DNA from: Lachnospiraceae bacterium
GTDB lineage: Bacteria > Bacillota > Clostridia > Lachnospirales > Lachnospiraceae
DNA length: 38,968 nucleotides
NCBI GenBank assembly: GCA_024693845.1
Contig: JAILKJ010000039.1
Location: 90,205 to 129,172 of the forward strand
Reading direction: 5' to 3'
Shown here: positions 33,401 through 38,968 of the stretch, in pieces
How the letters are laid out: the number at the start of each line of letters is the position of its first letter
How positions within the stretch are numbered: the stretch's first letter is position 1
Program-made: the position numbers and the translations under genes
Notes under the pieces: generated by a model
Database searches by the model: none
Told to the model about the DNA's origin: nothing
The model's input: only the letters and a program-made list of their open reading frames with translations

Positions 33401-35104
33401 GATGAGCGGATGTATGAGGCGGTAGGTGTTGCTACTGACTCTGAGTATGGATGGAATGAGCTGGATGAGGAAAAATATCAGGAATACATCAACGCCGATC
33501 CATCCAACCTCACTGCTGATCAAAAGAAGCTTATGAGCTATCGCATGAAGTACCGCATGAAGTATCGCATGAAGTACCGCATGAAATACCGCATGAAGTA
33601 TCGCATGAAGTACCGCATGAAGTATGCCATGAAGTACCGCATGAAGTATCGCATGAAGTATCGCATGAAGTATCGCATGAAGTATCGCATGAAGTATCGC
33701 ATGAAGTACCGTATGAAGTATCGCATGAAGTACCGCATGAAGTACCGCATGAAGTATCGTATGAAGTATCGTATGAAGGCGATGCTCACTAACACGGATG
33801 ATTACAGTATCACCACTGTGATCGGGGAAAACACCACCCGAGATCTTGCCCAGGTTACGGACGGAAATCTTGCACCGGCCGCCGGCGTTTCGGAAGAGGA
33901 AGTCTTCGCTGCAAGACCCATGGAACTTAAGAAAGATACGATCTCTGCCAATTCCACACCGGTGAAAAAGGCTGAGAGTGTGGTATTTTTGCCTGCAGGA
34001 CAGCTGCAGGAGATCGAGAATACCGATCCCGAAAGCAATCTGACAGTTAAGATGATGGATAATGATAAACTTTTATCCGTCTCTTCCAAGGCAAGCATCA
34101 CCGCAGATGTAGACGCTTCTAAATCCGACAAGGTGACGCCTTCGGGAACCGTGGTACTGAATGGAGATTCCACTGTTGAGTATGCAGGTGCTGCCGGTGA
34201 TGTGTTGAAGATCACCGTAAAGGAGGAGGATCCCGGCAAAGAGGATGCCACCATTATTGCCAAACTGCCTAAACATACCGATTCTGACAATCCGGCAAAG
34301 GTTGTGATCAAAGGAGAAAAGGCAGACCTCTACAATGTCGAGGAGGTAGAGGGCGAAGGTATTAAGGTAGTTGTACATAAACTCGTTTATCATGCTCAGG
34401 TTAAGGCTACCTGCTGCAAGGAAGGTACGAAGGCATACTACAGCTGCAGTATGTGCTCTGATATCTTTGCGGATGCAGCCGGTAAGCAAAAGCTTACGCT
34501 CGCTGATCTTGTATTGAAGAAGGATCCCGCCAATCATGCCGGCGGCACAGAGCTTAAGAATGCTAAGGAAGCGACCTATAATGCGGCAGGTTATACCGGA
34601 GATACCTGCTGTAAAGGTTGTGGAGGTATCATCAAGAAGGGCACAGCCATTGCCAAGAAGAAAGTGACCAAGGGCGCTGTGGTTTCGGATAAGTCCAGCG
34701 GCGGTGATTACAAGGTTACCGATCTTAAGAAGAAAAAGGTTTCCTATCATGGTCCCACCAATCCGAAAGCCAAGAGTGTTAAGATACCGGCAACGATCAA
34801 GATCGACGGTAAGAAATATAAAGTAACATCCATTGACAAGAATGCCTTTAAGGGTAAGACAACCCTAAAAAGCGTGACCATCGGCTCTAATGTGGAATCC
34901 ATCGGAAAGAACGCTTTTTCAGGCTGCAAGAAGCTGAAAACCGTTACGATCAAGACCAAGAAGTTGAAGAAGTCCAAGGTTGGTGCCAATGCCTTCAAGA
35001 ACATAGCAAAAAAGGCCAAGGTAAAGGTTCCGGCAGGTAAGAAGGGTGACTATGAGGCAATCCTTCGTAAAAAGGGTCTGCCCAAGGGGGCTAAGGTAAA
35101 ATAA
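30443..35104 (+). CDS. Secreted BspA-like protein with papain-like domain and a 20-unit YRMK array
   Basis: A 1553-residue exported protein. The start is the ATG at 30443, which has GGGAGGG upstream and begins a classic signal peptide (cleavage likely after AYA, residue 33). Domains in order: acidic linker (34-110); a small beta region (WYVTTPYDWNCW...IIIPATMTV); about eleven DUF285/BspA repeats of the form MFxGCxxLxxVD (225-510); and a papain-like fold with Cys601 (GGSCYGLSASSAMF), His709 (GGHAVLAYDV) and Asp729/Asn731 (YDSNWPGN). These are followed by nine acidic Trp-led repeats (817-1032), twenty YRMK units (1033-1112), beta-rich domains, a CxxC-bearing section and a C-terminal LRR_5 stretch (about 1440-1553). 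There is no LPXTG anchor. Cysteine protease or transglutaminase activity is inferred from residue order only. A paralogue follows 18 bp downstream. Confidence 0.85.
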   Translation: MIRKEGKKLLSFMLAMVLAASTFAAPMAEYAYADEVGEETTLSAEELDTPGVSEDSASAAICDPSGTADTDTADDISSVDGEDGASDDADAVDEEAGSETAPNVAESDWYVTTPYDWNCWQRDWDLVLDSYIGDHENIIIPATMTVTEADLAKLPFLRDVGTYTVVFAGMKGPDGSGYNTEERYEEDTADIVKNIKFRETEYNGSPRKVGGEILKESPNFVNNHSLFTNCASLESVDATDLDVGGADFSYMFAGCRKLKEVNVDGWNMDYTSNVSNMFSGCTALEEADFSNTTTFNTVTLMDGMFEGCESLKSFKFKKDDQSNNSTANVTSMHGMFERCNSLTDPGVDQFSFVSLKDASYMFKGCTSLKSIDIHAQSSSDYATDLEKTDYMFADCYALESVNMGYFNYAANAEECKLESMSYMFQDCSKLTKLQIKSFLTRNCETMQGAFEGCGSLPELDLSNFDTRNVTDYTNMFCGDFDLATIYINEDLFEVRDDAVGTGMFAECRSLMGQMGTEYDPAHTGKEYAVWDQGPSSSHPGYFSMTDQGYSFNPYSYSFENTFKGLKYTQGYHIPEKRYEEVFSDKGSFMYHFYDDEWGGSCYGLSASSAMFTVDGNGIDLKDYSKKANGKLNNVRVSRQGDPNARNDNGFASDEFKTFVEQMQIAQYDVRVQLCYILNDDIGDAINAINYEKAFNRPVILGLFGPEGGHAVLAYDVVQNGDNYDIEIYDSNWPGNVRHIHSFYDPGEGTYTWRYDLGGTDFDGPVWGTAITQPNECFLTYVPYDVYAEAYMDKGLYRDSDWLTKDNSSEDANDPGEWTDEDEDAYLDWAWTIMDQIAYDKDPWTDEEETIYLNEGLPDDADDVQIDWTQQDRDYCDQYGVATDSDYTWTSDDEALLQQYGVAAADDSSFEWTDDDEPYLEDYDEIAAPNDNAYQWTDTDEQLFQDYGVAEPTDDDYEWDETDESLYQLYGSAGLNDDSYEWNANENDERMYEAVGVATDSEYGWNELDEEKYQEYINADPSNLTADQKKLMSYRMKYRMKYRMKYRMKYRMKYRMKYRMKYAMKYRMKYRMKYRMKYRMKYRMKYRMKYRMKYRMKYRMKYRMKYRMKYRMKAMLTNTDDYSITTVIGENTTRDLAQVTDGNLAPAAGVSEEEVFAARPMELKKDTISANSTPVKKAESVVFLPAGQLQEIENTDPESNLTVKMMDNDKLLSVSSKASITADVDASKSDKVTPSGTVVLNGDSTVEYAGAAGDVLKITVKEEDPGKEDATIIAKLPKHTDSDNPAKVVIKGEKADLYNVEEVEGEGIKVVVHKLVYHAQVKATCCKEGTKAYYSCSMCSDIFADAAGKQKLTLADLVLKKDPANHAGGTELKNAKEATYNAAGYTGDTCCKGCGGIIKKGTAIAKKKVTKGAVVSDKSSGGDYKVTDLKKKKVSYHGPTNPKAKSVKIPATIKIDGKKYKVTSIDKNAFKGKTTLKSVTIGSNVESIGKNAFSGCKKLKTVTIKTKKLKKSKVGANAFKNIAKKAKVKVPAGKKGDYEAILRKKGLPKGAKVK
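32891..33538 (+). repeat. Nine acidic Trp-led repeats, first surface protein
   Basis: Each unit opens with WT or WD/WN plus Asp/Glu and continues DExxYxxYGVAxxxDxxYE, about 21-27 residues. Examples are WTSDDEALLQQYGVAAADD, WTDTDEQLFQDYGVAEPTDD and WDETDESLYQLYGSAGLNDD. The block is strongly negative and directly precedes the positive YRMK array. I do not recognise it as a named repeat family. Confidence 0.85.
33539..33778 (+). repeat. 12-bp tandem repeat, 20 units, encoding (YRMK)20
   Basis: Exactly twenty in-frame 12-bp units of TAYCGYATGAAR, unbroken. Variation is almost all silent (TAT/TAC, CGC/CGT, AAG/AAA); one unit (33623-33634) reads TATGCCATGAAG, giving YAMK. The encoded segment carries +2 per unit with Tyr and Met between. 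Length changes by slippage would stay in frame. Confidence 0.97.
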
Positions 35105-35122
35105 GGCCACAGGAGGGATTCA

Positions 35123-38100
35123 ATGAAAAAGAGAAATGTAAACAGACTGATCTCGTATACGTTGGCATGGGTGCTTACTGCATTGACGGCGCTGGTTCCG
35201 CTGCAGGAATGTGTTTGGGCGGAGGAAACGGAAGCTAACCCCGCTATTACAGATATGCAGTACGCGGAAGAAGCTTCTGATGCTGCAGCATCTGATTTGG
35301 ATGAAAACTTAAAAACGGAGAGCGTCAGTATTGATTCCGTTACGGACAAGAATGTTGAGGGGCCGGCTGGAGAGGCGGCAGAAGATTCTTCGGAGGATCA
35401 GAAGACCGATGTTCTCCGGGCTTCGGATTCAGATGAGGAGTTGGATGCGGAAAAGGATCCTGTGCAGGAAGAACAGGTGATTGAATGGTATACCACAACC
35501 CCTGAGGATTGGAACTGTGATGTACAGAATGGGAATATTCTGATTTTGCATGGGTATACGGGTTCGGCAAAAAACATTATTATTCCGGCCTCCATGACGG
35601 TTACCGAAGAAATGAAGGAGAATAATGCTTATCTGAGCACAGCGCAAGTAGACACGCCTTTGACAGTGCAATTTCAGTGCATGCACAAAATTGAAACAGG
35701 AAATGGATACAAAGACTCCACCGCCCGGTCAGTGGAACATATCAAATTTGAGCTTGACGGTCAGGGAAAGAAAGTGGAGGGCTGGACCTCAGGAGTGGAG
35801 TATAATGATTCGACCCACCCGAATTTTTTTACCGGCTGTACAAATCTGAAAACGGTTGATGCTACCAATCTGGATCCGGGTGCTGTTTCGGATTATTCCT
35901 ATATGTTTGAAGGATGTCTCTATTTAACGGATGTAAACCTGACAGGATGGGATGCAGATTATGTTGGCAATGTCAGCTATATGTTCTCTCAATGTACGCA
36001 TCTGGAAAGCGTTGATCTTTCCGGGGTACAGAATCTTAATGATGTTGTGAACATGAAGGGGATGTTTTATTCTTGCATTTCGTTGAAGTCCTTTAAGCTC
36101 AGAGAAGATGACGATGAGAGTCCTGACAGGAATAGCACGGCTAACGTTACAAACATGAATTCCATGTTCAGTTACTGTACGGCTCTGAAGGATCCGAATG
36201 TTGAAAATTTTGATCTGGGCAGTCTGGAAGATGCCGGCTATATGTTCCACGAATGTCAGCGGCTGGAGAAGATCGATCTGAGTCAGAAAAACGCAACGAA
36301 GCTTAAGAATACGGAGTATATGTTCTATGATTGCCTGAGCCTGAGCGAAGCGAAAATTAACTATTTCAATGGTACCGTTCAGGATGTCGGCGTTACGAAC
36401 ACTTCCCATATGTTTGAAAAATGCGAAATGCTGACGGAGTTAAATCTTTACAATTTCACCACGGATGGCTGTACGGACATGGCTTCCATGTTTAAAGACT
36501 GTGTAAATCTGGTGGAAATATCGATGTGGTCGTTTAACACGTTATCGGCTACGGATGTATCGAAGATGTTCTACGGAGATACCAATCTGGCTACGATCTA
36601 TGGAAGCTATCATACGTTTGTGATTCCCGAGAACGCAAAGGATGATGACATGTTCTACGGCTGTGTCAATCTGATCGGCCAATGCGGAACGCAGTATGAT
36701 CCACAGCATGTGGATTCTGAATATGCCTGCATAGACGCCGGCCCGTCTTCAGAGTCACCCGGGTATTTTTCCTATCAAGATGACGTGAATAATCCCTATA
36801 CCTACAGCTTTGAGAATACCTTTAAAGGGCTGAAGTATTCGGAAGGGTATCATATTCCCCTGAAGCGATACAATGAGGTGTTCTCTGACAAGGGCTCCTT
36901 TATGTACCATTTTTATGATGATGAGTGGGGAGGAAGCTGCTATGGTCTGTCTGCCAGCAGTGCACTTTTCACGGTTAACGGGAACGGTATTGATCTGGCA
37001 ACCTATTCTCCCGGCTCCCTGGAGCTTGTCAATGCTCGTATCAAACAGACCGGCGATCCCGATGACGCAGGATATGCCATGGTGGAAGGGCAGAAAACGG
37101 ATACCTTTAAGAAGTTTGTTGAGCAGCTGCAGATCTCTCAATATGATGCCAGAGTTCAGCTTTGTTATGTTTTGAACGATAATCTTACCGATGCTGTGGC
37201 TGCGATAAAGCAGGAGACGAGAAGCGGCGAGGTGGCTTATCCCGTGATCCTGGGCCTGTTCGGACCGGAGGGCGGACATGCCGTTTTGGCTTATGATGTA
37301 GAAGATGACGGCTACTCAGCCAGGATTAAGATTTATGACAGTAACTGGCCGGGAGAGTTACGCAGTATTGAACTGACGCTGACACCGGGTGCTACGGAAG
37401 AGAATAATATATATCATACCTGGACATATGATCTGGGTGGCGGCTCTTTTGACGGCCCTGTCTGGGGAAATGATCCCAATAACGAGAGTATTACGGCGGA
37501 TGTAAATGAGTGTTTTCTGACCTTTGTCCCCTATAATGTCTATTCGACAGTCATTATGGATAAGGGCTTATACTCTGATGCCGACTGGGTGGTCAGAGAT
37601 GGGGATCCCTATGATCCCGGAAGTTGGACCGACGCAGATGAGAATGACTATTTGAACTGGGTTTGGACCCTGGCAGAGCAGCAGGCATATGATAAGGATC
37701 CCTGGACTGATGAGGAAGAGGCATTATATCAGGCAATTGGTATAGCGGAAGATGGCGAAGATATCAACTGGACTGAGGAGGACAACCGGCTTAAGAAGGA
37801 ATACGGCGTAGCTACGGATGATGCTTATAGTTGGACAAATGATGATGAAACATTATTGCAGCAATATGGTGTAGCGGCAGCCGATGATACGTCATTTGAG
37901 TGGACCGATGATGACGAGACCTATATGGACGGATTTGAGACCGCCGCGCCCGATGATAACGCCTATCAGTGGACTGACAAGGATGAGGAGCTCCTTCATG
38001 ATTTCGGAGTTGCAGATCCGGGGGTCGATCCGAGTGATTGGGATGAAACAGAAGAGGCACTCTATCAGCAGTACGGTGTGGCCGGAGCAGATGATGATTC

Positions 38101-38968
38101 CTATGAGTGGAATGCCAACGAAAACGACGAGCGTATGTATGAGGAGGTTGGCGTAGCCACTGACTCCGATTATAGCTGGACCGCTCAGGATGAAACGACA
38201 TATGCAGCGCTGATTGTGTCTGATCCGTCAACTCTGACTGTGGAAAACAGGAAACTGATGCAGTATCGCATGAAGTACCGAATGAAGTACCGCATGAAAT
38301 ACCGCATGAAGTACCGTATGAAGTACCGCATGAAGTACCGCATGAAGTACCGCATGAAGTATCGCATGAAGTACCGCATGAAAGCGATGAAGGTGGAGTC
38401 TGCGAATTATACCATCTCAGACACCAGCGGGATGACGCTGGCGACGGTGACAAATGGAGAGCTTGAAGTCGGCACGAGCGACAAGGAGCAGGTGGTCGGA
38501 CTCGTATCCATGGGCATGGTGCCGAATGGGGGAAGAATTGTCCCAGGCACCTTAATAAAGAAGCCAGATCAGGTCACGGCCGTTCCTGCCGGCGAGCAGG
38601 TGGTGGAGAACAACAATGGCGGAGATACGAAGGTGTCCGCCATGGACGGAGACCAGTATGTGCAGGTGGACACGCAGGCCAGCAAGGTCGTGACCGACGT
38701 GAACGCGGAGAAGGGCATCACCACGGCGGCGGTTTTCGCGGGAGCGGGAAAGAACTTTACCATCACCCTCGGCACAAAGACAGAGAATACGGCGAGTGAT
38801 CAGACCATCACCGTGACGGGAACAGGAATGGCAGATGGACAGAACACGAAGCAGGCAGCAGAGCTGAAGGAAGACGCGAGCGGGAATGTCAGCCTTGCCC
38901 TGGATCAGGTTGATGTAACGACACTGGATGTGGCCAATACCGATCTGGATACGCTGCAGCTGAATAAA
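35123..38968 (+). CDS. Second secreted BspA-like/papain-like protein with 10-unit YRMK array (runs off the right edge)
   Basis: A paralogue of the preceding gene; 1282 codons are visible and the frame is open to the window end. The ATG at 35123 follows AGGAGGG and begins a signal peptide (MKKRNVNRLISYTLAWVL; cleavage likely after VWA, residue 33). The order matches the first protein: acidic linker, WYTTTPEDWNC...IIIPASMTV, about eleven DUF285 repeats (236-520), and a papain-like domain with Cys606 (GGSCYGLSASSALF), His719 (GGHAVLAYDV) and Asp739/Asn741 (YDSNWPG). Nine acidic Trp-led repeats follow (835-1047), then ten YRMK units (1048-1087). The part after the array (from about residue 1090) is only distantly like the first protein and has a more GC-rich codon choice. 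The 18-bp gap to the first gene means co-transcription. Confidence 0.85.
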   Translation, partial: MKKRNVNRLISYTLAWVLTALTALVPLQECVWAEETEANPAITDMQYAEEASDAAASDLDENLKTESVSIDSVTDKNVEGPAGEAAEDSSEDQKTDVLRASDSDEELDAEKDPVQEEQVIEWYTTTPEDWNCDVQNGNILILHGYTGSAKNIIIPASMTVTEEMKENNAYLSTAQVDTPLTVQFQCMHKIETGNGYKDSTARSVEHIKFELDGQGKKVEGWTSGVEYNDSTHPNFFTGCTNLKTVDATNLDPGAVSDYSYMFEGCLYLTDVNLTGWDADYVGNVSYMFSQCTHLESVDLSGVQNLNDVVNMKGMFYSCISLKSFKLREDDDESPDRNSTANVTNMNSMFSYCTALKDPNVENFDLGSLEDAGYMFHECQRLEKIDLSQKNATKLKNTEYMFYDCLSLSEAKINYFNGTVQDVGVTNTSHMFEKCEMLTELNLYNFTTDGCTDMASMFKDCVNLVEISMWSFNTLSATDVSKMFYGDTNLATIYGSYHTFVIPENAKDDDMFYGCVNLIGQCGTQYDPQHVDSEYACIDAGPSSESPGYFSYQDDVNNPYTYSFENTFKGLKYSEGYHIPLKRYNEVFSDKGSFMYHFYDDEWGGSCYGLSASSALFTVNGNGIDLATYSPGSLELVNARIKQTGDPDDAGYAMVEGQKTDTFKKFVEQLQISQYDARVQLCYVLNDNLTDAVAAIKQETRSGEVAYPVILGLFGPEGGHAVLAYDVEDDGYSARIKIYDSNWPGELRSIELTLTPGATEENNIYHTWTYDLGGGSFDGPVWGNDPNNESITADVNECFLTFVPYNVYSTVIMDKGLYSDADWVVRDGDPYDPGSWTDADENDYLNWVWTLAEQQAYDKDPWTDEEEALYQAIGIAEDGEDINWTEEDNRLKKEYGVATDDAYSWTNDDETLLQQYGVAAADDTSFEWTDDDETYMDGFETAAPDDNAYQWTDKDEELLHDFGVADPGVDPSDWDETEEALYQQYGVAGADDDSYEWNANENDERMYEEVGVATDSDYSWTAQDETTYAALIVSDPSTLTVENRKLMQYRMKYRMKYRMKYRMKYRMKYRMKYRMKYRMKYRMKYRMKAMKVESANYTISDTSGMTLATVTNGELEVGTSDKEQVVGLVSMGMVPNGGRIVPGTLIKKPDQVTAVPAGEQVVENNNGGDTKVSAMDGDQYVQVDTQASKVVTDVNAEKGITTAAVFAGAGKNFTITLGTKTENTASDQTITVTGTGMADGQNTKQAAELKEDASGNVSLALDQVDVTTLDVANTDLDTLQLNK
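37625..38263 (+). repeat. Nine acidic Trp-led repeats, second surface protein
   Basis: Same arrangement as in the first protein, unit by unit (for example WTNDDETLLQQYGVAAADD, WTDDDETYMDGFETAAPDD, WDETEEALYQQYGVAGADDD). Corresponding units of the two proteins resemble each other more than they resemble their neighbours, so the block was copied as a whole by gene duplication. Confidence 0.83.
38264..38383 (+). repeat. 12-bp tandem repeat, 10 units, encoding (YRMK)10
   Basis: Ten perfect in-frame units of the same 12-bp motif, including one CGA codon for Arg (38276-38287). Half the unit number of the first gene's array. The flanking residues are similar on both sides (KLM before, AM after), so the array expanded or contracted in place. 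Confidence 0.97.

Noticed and set aside
33539-33778. CRISPR array
   Set aside because: The repeat unit is 12 bp with no spacers and lies in frame inside a secreted protein gene.
33538-33795. Minus-strand frame reading (FMRY)n through the repeat
   Set aside because: Any stop-free 12-bp repeat gives an open complementary frame; it has no start signals and no domain outside the repeat.

Overview
The window looks like chromosomal DNA from an anaerobic Firmicute of class Clostridia, most likely a Lachnospiraceae-type gut or rumen bacterium. The reasons are the mid-GC sequence, strong GGAGG-type ribosome binding sites, many ATGA-overlapping genes, the DUF1015 / serC / serA neighbourhood, ATP-type PEP carboxykinase, and large BspA-like secreted proteins with DUF285 repeats. 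This placement is an inference; no rRNA or tRNA gene is present to settle it. Almost every gene after position 882 is on the + strand.

Layout. 1-882 (-): 5' part of a citrate synthase, divergent from deoC (972-1652). 1671-7024: two hybrid sensor histidine kinases joined by an ATGA overlap; the second carries a C-terminal DegV-type lipid-binding domain. 7166-8779: pckA with its own promoter and terminator. 9054-9371: yajC. 9470-12829: a large cytosolic c-di-GMP phosphodiesterase (LacI-like sensor, GAF-like region, EAL, C-terminal beta-helix-like domain), followed by a DUF815 AAA+ ATPase and a small basic protein that ends at a perfect terminator (14544-14584). 14640-19259: leuB-ilvD-ilvB, branched-chain amino acid synthesis. 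19286-20710: membrane-anchored L,D-transpeptidase. 20824-23227: serC and serA, separated by a roughly 110-nt rod-like hairpin element. A small convergent minus-strand gene (23363-23644) shares a bidirectional terminator with serA. 23833-30212: DUF1015 protein, glycogen branching enzyme with a coiled-coil tail, two small unknown proteins and CstA, a tightly packed run with three 4-nt or 1-nt overlaps, closed by a strong terminator (30251-30284).

30443-38968 is the most unusual part. It encodes two tandem, paralogous, secreted multi-domain proteins 18 bp apart; the second runs off the window. Each has a signal peptide, an acidic linker, about eleven DUF285/BspA leucine-rich repeats, a papain-like cysteine-peptidase-like domain (Cys, His and Asp/Asn all in place), nine acidic Trp-led repeats of about 21-27 residues, and then a pure YRMK tetrapeptide array encoded by a 12-bp tandem repeat (20 units in the first, 10 in the second). 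The C-terminal regions differ between the two proteins. I do not recognise the YRMK array or the Trp-led acidic repeats as a named family, and this pair is the best candidate for an undescribed surface system.

Functionally, the housekeeping part centres on the phosphoglycerate/PEP/pyruvate node: PckA, SerC/SerA, IlvB/IlvD/LeuB, CstA, GlgB and citrate synthase. It is interleaved with signalling genes (two kinases, one c-di-GMP phosphodiesterase) and envelope genes (YajC, L,D-transpeptidase, surface proteins). No tRNA, rRNA, CRISPR array, insertion sequence or phage gene was seen.
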